A DNA stretch of 64,000 nucleotides, taken from positions 992,001 through 1,056,000 of the forward strand of contig CAVUZJ010000009.1 of NCBI GenBank assembly GCA_963745975.1, read 5' to 3'. The position numbers and the translations under genes are program-made. The notes beneath the pieces were generated by a model. The model made no database searches. It saw only the letters and a program-made list of their open reading frames with translations, and was not told where the DNA came from. Of the stretch, positions 9,369-17,962 are shown one piece after another (positions within the stretch are counted from its first letter, which is position 1; every line of letters begins with the position of its first letter). The DNA comes from JAKAWQ01 sp963745975 (GTDB lineage: Bacteria; Pseudomonadota; Alphaproteobacteria; Acetobacterales; Acetobacteraceae).

Positions 9369-9413
9369 GGGGTCAGGACACGTCGGTAGCGGCACGATCT
9401 ATCCGGGCACGAC

Positions 9414-9727
9414 CGGTTCATCCCCGCGTGCGCGGGGAACACGCCCCGATGCCGTTCCCGCATCATGACGGCGGCGGTTCATCCCCGCGTGCGTGGGGAA
9501 CACTCCGCCCGTTCCGATCAGACCGTAGAGCGCGGCGGTTCATCCCCGCGTGCGCGGGGAACACCCAGGAAGAAGGTTCTTGGGGGTGGGAGAAACCGGT
9601 TCATCCCCGCGTGCGCGGGGAACACTAGCCGAGGGGATCGTCCTCGAGCGGCACCCGCGGTTCATCCCCGCGTGCGCGGGGAACACCCGGTGGGATAGCA
9701 GATGAGCGACACAACCTCCGGTTCATC
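9414..9727 (-). CRISPR. Type I-E CRISPR array, leader-distal segment cut off by IS66
   Basis: Five complete 29-bp repeats start at 9414, 9475, 9536, 9597 and 9658, spaced exactly 61 bp, followed by a sixth reduced to its first nine bases (9719-9727) where the IS66 element begins. Five 32-bp spacers are present. The repeat reads CGGTTCATCCCCGCG on the + strand, the reverse complement of the usual I-E form, so transcription is leftward and this is the oldest end. The second repeat (9475-9503) has one change, GCGTGCGTGG instead of GCGTGCGCGG. These spacers now lie 2.9 kb beyond the element, so they are probably not transcribed from the leader. Confidence 0.95.
9720..9727. repeat. Target duplication, left copy (IS66)
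   Basis: GGTTCATC, bases 2-9 of the CRISPR repeat as read on the + strand. It recurs at 12638-12645 on the far side of the element; 8 bp is the normal IS66 duplication length. Confidence 0.9.
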
Positions 9728-9778
9728 GTAAGCGTCAATTGATCGACACCTTGCCGGCACGCGAGAGGCGGGTGGAAT

Positions 9779-10261
9779 ATGGTCGGCATGGACGATTTGG
9801 TGAGCACGACGTGTGTTGAGCACTCGAACGAGCGTGCGAACGAGCTGCGTTCGAGCGCTCGAACGGAACAGATCGAAGTGCGGGTTCGGTCCGAGCGTCA
9901 CCGGCGGTGGCAACCGGATGAGAAGCTTCGGATGGTGCAGGAGACGCTACGTCCCGGTGCTGTCCTCGCGGAGGTGGCACGGCGGCACGGGATCGGTACT
10001 GGGCTGCTGTACACCTGGCGGCGGGAGATGCTGGCGACGGCGATGGCCGGCTTTGCTCCTGTGCAGGTGGCGGCGGAGCTGGAGGGGCCGGCATCGGGAG
10101 ATGCTCGGCGAGTGGCAGCGCCCGGGACCCCGGGGCGACGAATGATGCCGCCGGTGGGTCGTATCGAAGTCGAGTTTCCGAACGGGGTGCGGGTCCGGGT
10201 CGATGGCGGGGTCGACGAGGCGGCGCTGCGGGGTGTGCTCGCGGCCCTCGATGAGCACTGA
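9779..10261 (+). CDS. tnpA: IS66 accessory protein TnpA
   Basis: 160 residues with the IS66 TnpA/OrfA pattern: a helix-turn-helix region (RWQPDEKLRMVQETLRPG, then VARRHGIGTGLLYTWRREM) near residues 43-80 and a C-terminal VEFPNGVRVRVDGGVDEAAL segment. TnpA is needed for IS66 transposition together with TnpB and TnpC and probably binds DNA. The stop codon overlaps the tnpB start at 10261. The ATG at 9779 opens the frame, but one a few codons later (9788) is also possible. Confidence 0.9.
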   Translation: MVGMDDLVSTTCVEHSNERANELRSSARTEQIEVRVRSERHRRWQPDEKLRMVQETLRPGAVLAEVARRHGIGTGLLYTWRREMLATAMAGFAPVQVAAELEGPASGDARRVAAPGTPGRRMMPPVGRIEVEFPNGVRVRVDGGVDEAALRGVLAALDEH

Positions 10262-10605
10262 TGCTTCCAGCTGGCGAGGTGCGCATCTACTTGGCCTGCG
10301 GCGTTACCGATATGCGGGGAGGATTTCACTCCTTGGCGGCACGGGTGCAGACGGTGCTGCAGCATGATCCTTACAGTGGGGCAATTTTCATCTTCAGGGG
10401 CCGCAGAGGTGATCTCATCAAATGCCTTTTTTATGACCGCCAGGGCATGTGCCTGTACGCGAAGAAGCTCGATCGAGGCCGCTTTGTGTGGCCGCAGGCC
10501 AAGGACGGTGTCGTTTCGCTGACGATGGGGCAATTCTCCATGCTTGTCGAGGCAATCGACTGGCGCAACACCGCATGGACGGCAAGGCCGGAAGTGATGG
10601 TCTGA
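10261..10605 (+). CDS. tnpB: IS66 accessory protein TnpB
   Basis: 114 residues matching the IS66 Orf2/TnpB family throughout: YLACGVTDMRGGFHSLA near the start, GAIFIFRGRRGDLIKCLFYD in the middle and KKLDRGRFVWP after it. Full length for the family (110-120 residues). Its function in transposition is required but not understood biochemically. The start codon overlaps the end of tnpA by one base, implying translational coupling. Confidence 0.95.
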   Translation: MLPAGEVRIYLACGVTDMRGGFHSLAARVQTVLQHDPYSGAIFIFRGRRGDLIKCLFYDRQGMCLYAKKLDRGRFVWPQAKDGVVSLTMGQFSMLVEAIDWRNTAWTARPEVMV

Positions 10606-10674
10606 AGCAGACTTTTTACTCTGGTCGGCGAGATATCGCTTGTACGGAGGGTGGCGATCCGATATGCATTGGCC

Positions 10675-12286
10675 ATGCCCGATATCGAGTCGCTGTTGGG
10701 CGAGATTGCGACCCTGCGCGGAGTGGTGGCGGACCGCGACGCCAGGCTGGCCAAGCTTGCGAGCATCGAAATTCAGCTGAAGGCGGCCAAGCTCGAACTC
10801 GAGCATTTGAAGCTGCAGCTGGCGACGCTGCGGCGGCAGCGTTACGGCCGATCCTCCGAGAAGCTGGATCGCGATATCGATCAGCTGGAGATGCGCCTGG
10901 AGGACCTCGAAGAGAACCTGGGCGAACAAATCGCAGCGCATGCGAAGCACCCCGACCCGGAGCTGGCAGAAGAGCCGGCAGCCAAGCCGCCCCGGAAACC
11001 TGGCGGGCGCCGGCCGCTGCCAGCTCATCTGGCGCGCGAGGTGATGGTGCATGAGCCGGAGATCATCTGCAATTGCGGCAGCTGCGATCCCGCTCGCCTG
11101 GTCAAGATCGGCGAGACGACGACTGAGGTGTTGGAGAAGATCCCCGCCAAGCTGAAGGTGATCCGGCACGTGCGACCCAAATACGCCTGCCGCCTCTGCG
11201 AGGCTGTATTCCAGGCGCCGGCGCCGGAACTGCCGATCGAGAAGGGGCGGCCGGGACCGGGGTTGCTGGCAAATGTCGCCGTTTCGAAATACTGCGATGG
11301 GATCCCTCTCTATCGGCAGTCGGTTATCCTTGAGCGCGAAGGCATCGAGATCGACCGCGCCACCATGGCCGAGTGGATGGGACATGTCGCCTGGTGGGTG
11401 CTGCCGCTGGCCGAGCGCATCGGCGAGTATGTCATGGGCCAGGGGGTGATCTGGACCGACGACACACCGATCCGCACACTGGCGCCGGGCACCGGCAAGA
11501 CGCGGCTGGCGCGGTTCTGGTGCTACGCAGTTGACCCGCGGCCCTATGCCGGGGCCGGCCATCCTGCCGCCTTCTACCGCTACAGCCCCGACCGCAAAGG
11601 CGAGCGACCGCGCAGCCATCTCGAAGGGTTCAGCGGCTACCTGCATGCCGATGCCTTCGCCGGTTACGATGCGCTCTACCGGGCAAACGGAGCAAAGCCG
11701 CCGCGGATCACCCACGTCGCCTGTCTGGCGCATGCGCGCCGTAAGGTCTTCGACGTGTTCAACGCGACCAAGTCACCGATCGCCGAGGAGGCTTTGCGGC
11801 GGATCCAAGAGCTCTATGCGATCGAGGCGGAGATCAACGGCAAGCCCGCCGGTCAGCGTCAGGCCGCACGACAGGCGCGCAGCAAGCCGCTGCTCGTCGG
11901 CCTTCCACACCTGGGCGATGGCGCAGCGACGACGGCTCTCTGGCAAGACACCGCTGGGCAAGGCTCTGCAGTACGCGCTGAGCCGGTGGGATGCCCTGAC
12001 CCGCTATCTTGAGGACGGTCGACTCAGCATCGACAACAACCTCTCCGAGCGGCTCCTGAGGGGAATTGCCGTATCCAGAAAGAACTTTTTGTTCCTGGGC
12101 TCCGATCGCGGCGGCGAACGGGCCACGGCGATCTTTACGATCATCGAGTCCGCAAAACTCAACAACCTTAATCCCGAGGCATATCTCGCTACCGTCCTCG
12201 ATCGCATGGCACGCGGTCACCCCATCAACCGCCTCGACGAGCTCCTGCCATGGAACTTCCAGCCAGTGCTGGCTGCTGCGGCCTGA
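10675..12286 (+). pseudogene. tnpC: IS66 transposase TnpC, frameshifted
   Basis: The frame from 10675 (MPDIESLLGEI) encodes the N-terminal leucine-rich coiled coil, the zinc-binding C-N-C-G-S-C region near residue 130 and most of the DDE domain (VIWTDDTPIRTL, HADAFAGYDALY). After SKPLL at about 11895 it shifts: the continuation KALQYALSRW, DGRLSIDNNLSERLLRG and RLDELLPWNF lies in the next frame and ends at 12286. A one-base insertion (or two-base deletion) at about 11896 explains this. The catalytic Glu region (NNLSERLLR) is behind the shift, so the element has probably lost autonomous transposition unless this is a sequencing error. Programmed frameshifting is not usual at this position in IS66. 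Confidence 0.85.
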
Positions 12287-12295
12287 CGATCGCCA

Positions 12296-12550
12296 CTACC
12301 GAGCTGCCGGTTTATCCAATATCCTGGGCTTCGCGAACAGCTTCCTGAACAACCGCTCGCTCTTCGCCAAACCCGTGTCGGTGAGCACGACAGACTTCGT
12401 CTTCCCCACCGGGTCATAGACCATTCCCTTGCGATGTAATCGATCGAGTGCGTCCCAATCGTGGCCTTTCCAGGCTCTGATGCCGTCATGTAGCGTCAGC
12501 CATAGCAGAGCCAGCACTGCCTCATCGATCTTGTCTGTGTCGATCTCCAC
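12296..12550 (-). CDS. DUF6429 family protein (IS66 passenger)
   Basis: 84 residues: MEIDTDKIDEAVLALLWLTL at the start, then WKGHDWDALDRLHRKGMVYD and KSVVLTDTGLAKSERLFRKL, which I recognise as DUF6429, a small winged-helix-like protein repeatedly found at the 3' side of IS66 elements. Function unknown; a DNA-binding or transposition-control role is inferred from the helix pattern. It lies inside the element, convergent with tnpC (9 bp apart), and is co-oriented with the CRISPR precursor transcript. Confidence 0.75.
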   Translation of the reverse strand: MEIDTDKIDEAVLALLWLTLHDGIRAWKGHDWDALDRLHRKGMVYDPVGKTKSVVLTDTGLAKSERLFRKLFAKPRILDKPAAR

Positions 12551-12637
12551 CGCTCCGACCCCCAGCAGGTCGCGCCAGCAAGACCGTCACGCCCGCCAAC
12601 ACAGCGCGTCAACCCCTGCTCATCAGCTGACGCTTAC

Positions 12638-12645
12638 GGTTCATC
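12638..12645. repeat. Target duplication, right copy (IS66)
   Basis: GGTTCATC directly after the right end of the element; it is at the same time the beginning of an otherwise intact CRISPR repeat. Confidence 0.9.
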
Positions 12646-15483
12646 CCCGCGTGCGCGGGGAACACGAGATGGTGCCGTCGAAGAGCTGTACCGTGGTCGG
12701 TTCATCCCCGCGTGCGCGGGGAACACGCCGCGCGGCCGGCCAGCCACACCCGCGCCGTCGGTTCATCCCCGCGTGCGCGGGGAACACCCGGTCGCCTCAC
12801 GGCGGTTCATTGCTCGGACCGGTTCATCCCCGCGTGCGCGGGGAACACGATGAGTAAGCGTACTTCGATCGACGGGAAGCCGGTTCATCCCCGCGTGCGC
12901 GGGGAACACATGGCCTTTCTTGATCTGCGCGGCCGGGACAACGGTTCATCCCCGCGTGCGCGGGGAACACGGTGCGTGGCGGCACGCGCCGGCATCCGTC
13001 GCGGCCTGCGAACTCGGTTCATCCCCGCGTGCGCGGGGAACACTTCGTCCGCCTTCGTCCAAGACCTTCCCACCGCGGTTCATCCCAGCGTGCGCGGGGA
13101 ACACGCCAATAAGGAGAACTTGCCCGATAATGGCGCCGGTTCATCCCCGCGTGCGCGGGGAACACTCTGTGGTCGGCCGCCGCCGCATTTAATGCGACGG
13201 TTCATCCCCGCGTGCGCGGGGAACACTCTGTGGTCGGCCGCCGCCGCATTTAATGCGACGGTTCATCCCCGCGTGCGCGGGGAACACAGACAGGAAGCTC
13301 CTGGTGCGCGGAGCATCGGCGGTTCATCCCCGCGTGCGCGGGGAACACAAGTGAACAGCCCGGCCTCCGTAGGCCAACCGCGGTTCATCCCCGCGTGCGC
13401 GGGGAACACGCGATCAAGGTAATCGAGGCATGGGCGCTCGGCGGTTCATCCCCGCGTGCGCGGGGAACACTCGCTCCGGCGCTGCTCATGTGGGGCACGC
13501 ACCGGTTCATCCCCGCGTGCGCGGGGAACACATTGGCCCAATTGGTCCAGGTCGTGCGGCCGACGGTTCATCCCCGCGTGCGCGGGGAACACCAACCCTT
13601 ACGGCACGAATCAGCCGCAGTCGTCGGTTCATCCCCGCGTGCGCGGGGAACACGCCGCCTTTAACGGGCCGTGCGTCGGGTGATACGGTTCATCCCCGCG
13701 TGCGCGGGGAACACAACCTTGAGGTCGCGCCATTGGGCATTCGTGGCGGTTCATCCCCGCGTGCGCGGGGAACACGACGCTGCCGTGTTCGCGCACCAAG
13801 GCCACGGCGGTTCATCCCCGCGTGCGCGGGGAATACGGATCACTTTCTGGCCTGACGCATCCATTCAACGGTTCATCCCCGCGTGCGCGGGGAACACTCC
13901 TCTGGCGCGAGGCCGGCGAGGTCGGCGATCGGTTCATCCCCGCGTGCGCGGGGAACACCATGGCGAGGAACTATAATAGGCGTTTGCCTACGGTTCATCC
14001 CCGCGTGCGCGGGGAACACGCGACAGCCTGTTTCTGGGGCTTGCCGGCCGCCGGTTCATCCCCGCGTGCGCGGGGAACACCTTCGCGGTGCGGACCGAAA
14101 GAAGATCGTCACCGGTTCATCCCCGCGTGCGCGGGGAACACCTTCGCGGTGCGGACCGAAAGAAGATCGTCACCGGTTCATCCCCGCGTGCGCGGGGAAC
14201 ACCCCCGCTGGGCGCAAGGTAGCTGCATACGCAACGGTTCATCCCCGCGTGCGCGGGGAACACATCCCGAAACATATCGCCGAGCGCAAAGCCGCCGGTT
14301 CATCCCCGCGTGCGCGGGGAACACCCTCTCCCTCCCTCCTTCCCCCCTCTCCCTCCCGGTTCATCCCCGCGTGCGCGGGGAACACCTAGCGCGCGGCGCT
14401 TTCCGTGTTCCGGCTCGCGGTTCATCCCCGCGTGCGCGGGGAACACTGCCGGACTGGCTCTTGAAGGCGGCCGTCGCTCGGTTCATCCCCGCGTGCGCGG
14501 GGAACACGAGAGATAGGCGGACGCCTATTGTCTCCCCGTCGGTTCATCCCCGCGTGCGCGGGGAACACATCCGCTCATCCGCCTATGGCGCTCCGGCACG
14601 CGGTTCATCCCCGCGTGCGCGGGGAACACCGCCTTATCCTTGGCGCTCTTGTCGTCGTCGCCGGTTCATCCCCGCGTGCGCGGGGAACACGACGAGAGCC
14701 TTCCCGTCGAGACGCGAGGCGCCGGTTCATCCCCGCGTGCGCGGGGAACACGGAACGGTCAGCCTCATTGAGCCGATCCCAAACGGTTCATCCCCGCGTG
14801 CGCGGGGAACACGGATGCCGTCCCTGCCCCAGTTCGAGACTGCGCGGTTCATCCCCGCGTGCGCGGGGAACACGTCCTGAAACATTGTTTCCTTGTCGAT
14901 GCGGACGGTTCATCCCCGCGTGCGCGGGGAACACATGCCCGATCTGGGCAAGCCACGTCGCCGCTTCGGTTCATCCCCGCGTGCGCGGGGAACACAGTCG
15001 CGCCCTCACCAGGTTCAGAATAGGCAACGGTTCATCCCCGCGTGCGCGGGGAACACTGCTGCGCCGCTACCTGATCCCGCCATTCAGCCGGTTCATCCCC
15101 GCGTGCGCGGGGAACACGTCTCCGAGAGGCCGATCGCTCGGAGCATGTTCGGTTCATCCCCGCGTGCGCGGGGAACACGGGCGGGCGCGGCGCAGTACCC
15201 TAGCTGATTGCGGTTCATCCCCGCGTGCGCGGGGAACACCAGTACGTAAGCGGGTACGTGCACGCGGATTCCGGTTCATCCCCGCGTGCGCGGGGAACAC
15301 GAACGTCGCCAACAAGTCGGGCAAATTCCGACCGGTTCATCCCCGCGTGCGCGGGGAACACGCGACAAGGACGCCTACCGGCGCGCGGATGACCGGTTCA
15401 TCCCCGCGTGCGCGGGGAACACGCCCGCAGGAATGGCGCGACGGAGTGATACGCCGGTTCATCCCCGCGTGCGCGGGGAACAC

Positions 15484-15849
15484 CCGGCGCAGCACGTCGG
15501 AGGCGTCCTTGCAGCCGGTTCATCCCCGCGTGCGCGGGGAACACCAGATCAGGGCAGCCAGAACGTCTCCGACGATCGGTTCATCCCCGCGTGCGCGGGG
15601 AACACCAGGGCGAGATCGGCGACCTGCATCAGTTGACCGGTTCATCCCCGCGTGCGCGGGGAACACCCGGCGCAGCACGTCGGAGGCGTCCTTGCAGCCG
15701 GTTCATCCCCGCGTGCGCGGGGAACACCAGATCAGGGCAGCCAGAACGTCTCCGACGATCGGTTCATCCCCGCGTGCGCGGGGAACACCAGGGCGAGATC
15801 GGCGACCTGCATCAGTTGACCGGTTCATCCCCGCGTGCGCGGGGAACAC
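15484..15849. repeat. Tandem duplication of three spacer-repeat units
   Basis: The 183 bp from 15484 to 15666 (three spacers and three repeats) are repeated exactly from 15667 to 15849. The spacers begin CCGGCGCAGC, CAGATCAGGG and CAGGGCGAGA. This is best explained by unequal recombination or replication slippage between repeats. Confidence 0.9.
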
Positions 15850-17557
15850 GAAGATTGACCCTGAGTATCGTGAGCAAGTAGCGGTTCATCCCCGCGTGCG
15901 CGGGGAACACTTCCTTCGATCCCGGTCAAGCTCGTAAATCCACGGTTCATCCCCGCGTGCGCGGGGAACACGGCGCTAGCGCGGGCCACGTCGCGGGATA
16001 GGCCGGTTCATCCCCGCGTGCGCGGGGACCACGCGGCCAGCGGCGAGCGGGCGAGGGCTTTCCCCGGTTCATCCCCGCGTGCGCGGGGAACACTCTGACG
16101 TGAGGCGATGGTCAAAGGCTTGCTTCGGTTCATCCCCGCGTGCGCGGGGAACACCTGGCCCTCGCTGTCTCACGCTTGACCGAATACGGTTCATCCCCGC
16201 GTGCGCGGGGAACACAAGGATGAGGGACGCCAGCGCTTGCGGGTGTTCGGTTCATCCCCGCGTGCGCGGGGAACACCTCGGCTAGACGGTAGCGGGCACG
16301 CGATTTACCGGTTCATCCCCGCGTGCGCGGGGAACACATCGACCAGACGAGCCGCATCCTCGACACCTACGGTTCATCCCCGCGTGCGCGGGGAACACGG
16401 GGAAGGCTCCTGCCCTGTGAAGCCGCTCGCCGGTTCATCCCCGCGTGCGCGGGGAACACCGTCCATCGGGAAGCAGGCCGTCCTGAGCGCTCGGTTCATC
16501 CCCGCGTGCGCGGGGAACACTCTTTCGACATCCTCGCGTGCTCAAGAGCTAGCGGTTCATCCCCGCGTGCGCGGGGAACACGCCGTGGCCTCGATCCTCG
16601 GCAGTGTATGTGCCGGTTCATCCCCGCGTGCGCGGGGAACACTGCGTCATGGACGCCGAGATGTCGGATGCGGCCGGTTCATCCCCGCGTGCGCGGGGAA
16701 CACTTGGAACCGTTCGGCGAGGGTGGAATGAGGCTCGGTTCATCCCCGCGTGCGCGGGGAACACGCCGGATGGATTGTCTCGCTATGCAGGTATTGCGGT
16801 TCATCCCCGCGTGCGCGGGGAACACTGGGATGTATGGGGAGACGTGCCTGATTATGGCGGTTCATCCCCGCGTGCGCGGGGAACACTCCTTTTTATCAGC
16901 AGCCATGCCGAGCGAGACCGGTTCATCCCCGCGTGCGCGGGGAACACGCCTTCGGGGCCACTCTCAACGACGCCTCCCCCGGTTCATCCCCGCGTGCGCG
17001 GGGAACACCTCAGCGCCCGTGGAGTGGCTGCGTCCCTCCCCGGTTCATCCCCGCGTGCGCGGGGAACACCCTCTCCCACCCACCGTCCAGCCCGGAACCA
17101 CCGGTTCATCCCCGCGTGCGCGGGGAACACTTCTGATGGGGCGGCGGACGCACCGCTCGCGACGGTTCATCCCCGCGTGCGCGGGGAACACGTCGGCAAT
17201 TGGGCGAGAGATTAGAGAATGACTGGTTCATCCCCGCGTGCGCGGGGAACACGGCGGCTCGTGCCGACGTCCTGCGAAGCATACCGGTTCATCCCCGCGT
17301 GCGCGGGGAACACCCCGCGTCACGTCGGCAAGGAATCCGCAAAGTCGGTTCATCCCCGCGTGCGCGGGGAACACCGCTATCAAGGCCATAGCTACACCTG
17401 GATTGCCGGTTCATCCCCGCGTGCGCGGGGAACACGCGGCGAAAGATAACGCCACGAGCGTGCCGACCGGTTCATCCCCGCGTGCGCGGGGAACACGCAG
17501 CAGACCGCCAAAGAAGAGCACATAGAACCGGTTCATCCCCGCGTGCGCGGGGAACAC

Positions 17558-17626
17558 TCTTCCGAGATGCGGTTGATCCTACAATGATATTCACCTGTCA
17601 AAGAGCGAACCGGATGGAACGGGCGT
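17558..17626 (-). promoter_or_regulatory. CRISPR leader
   Basis: Only 69 bp separate the first repeat from the cas2 stop codon. On the transcribed (minus) strand the stretch contains TTGACA (17596-17601) followed by AT-richer sequence (GAATATCATTG) before TAGGAT, a possible promoter with imperfect spacing. It is more AT-rich than its surroundings, as leaders usually are. Leaders in other I-E systems are often longer and carry an IHF site, so part of the leader function may lie within the 3' end of cas2. Confidence 0.55.
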
Positions 17627-17962
17627 TCAGCGGCCGCGTCGGCGGGCTTGGGTGGCCAAGGGTCCGGGCTCGCTTGGCAATGCCACTTCGGGGCCGAACT
17701 GTACGAGGCGGAACCCGTCGAGGTCCAGCGGCACGCGGCGGTTGGCGCCGCAGGTATCGAAGAGAAATCCGGCATCGTTAGTCGCTGTCCAGGCGATGAC
17801 GGCGTTGCCGTCCTCGATGTAGGCCTGCACCTGGCCCCAGATCATTTCGCGCACGCGCCGACCATAGTTTCCGAGGTAGACGCCGGCGCGGACCTCGAGC
17901 AGCCAGACGGCGAGGCGGCCCCGCAGGCGTGGCGGCGCGCTTTCAACCACGATGACCATCAT
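17627..17962 (-). CDS. cas2: CRISPR-associated Cas2, type I-E
   Basis: 111 residues starting MMVIVVESAPPRLRGRL, closely matching the Cas2e N-terminus, with LLEVRAGVYLGNYGRRVREM and the DLDGFRLVQF end segment. Cas2 forms the scaffold of the Cas1-Cas2 integrase that adds spacers. Adjacent ATG codons at 17962 and 17959 are both possible starts; either overlaps the end of cas1 by 17-20 bases. Earlier in-frame starts would extend far into cas1 and are not needed. About 16 residues (PSEPGPLATQ and following) extend beyond the usual Cas2e length. Last gene of the cas operon, next to the leader. Confidence 0.95.
   Translation of the reverse strand: MMVIVVESAPPRLRGRLAVWLLEVRAGVYLGNYGRRVREMIWGQVQAYIEDGNAVIAWTATNDAGFLFDTCGANRRVPLDLDGFRLVQFGPEVALPSEPGPLATQARRRGR

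Larger units (their letters stand above)
9728..12637 (+). mobile_element. IS66-family insertion sequence inside a CRISPR repeat
   Basis: 2910 bp. The left end reads GTAAGCGTCAATTGAT and the right end, read inward, GTAAGCGTCAGCTGAT: terminal inverted repeats with the GTAAGCG start typical of IS66. The 8-bp flanking duplication GGTTCATC comes from the CRISPR repeat. The element carries tnpA, tnpB, a frameshifted tnpC and a DUF6429 passenger gene. Because the duplicated bases are the edge of the repeat, the copy at 12638 is a complete repeat again, apart from its first C, which is supplied by the last base of the element. Confidence 0.95.
12638..17557 (-). CRISPR. Type I-E CRISPR array, main segment (81 repeats)
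   Basis: 81 repeats of 29 bp from 12637/12638 to 17529-17557 enclose 80 spacers. Every interval is 61 bp (32-bp spacers) except one of 73 bp: the spacer at 12971-13014 is 44 bp. Together with the five repeats left of the IS66 element the original array had 86 repeats and 85 spacers. Orientation and the position of the cas operon put the leader at 17558 and the newest spacers at the high-coordinate end. Repeat variants: 13076 (CCCAGCG), 13808 (GGAATAC), 16004 (GGGGACCAC) and 17224 (first base T). Repeated spacers: 13166 equals 13227; 14081 equals 14142; three spacers from 15484 are duplicated from 15667. The repeat has the GC-rich hairpin CCCCGCGTGCGCGGGG recognised by Cas6e. Confidence 0.98.

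Noticed and set aside
9400..9700. Open frames reading into the small left array
   Set aside because: Same repeat-derived peptides; the genuine gene nearby ends at 9368.
10651..12286. Programmed frameshift in IS66 tnpC
   Set aside because: No slippery sequence or stimulatory structure is evident, and IS66 TnpC is normally one frame; treated as a mutation.
9414..17557. Self-targeting spacers against genes in this window
   Set aside because: I noticed no match while reading, but an exhaustive comparison of 85 spacers with both strands was not possible; no claim is made either way. A BLASTN of the spacers against the genome and phage databases would decide.
12638..17560. Many overlapping open frames encoding repeated peptides such as VHPRVRGEH, GSSPRARGT and FIPACAGNT
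   Set aside because: They are the three reading frames of the CRISPR repeat on the + strand, opposite to the direction of array transcription; not genes.
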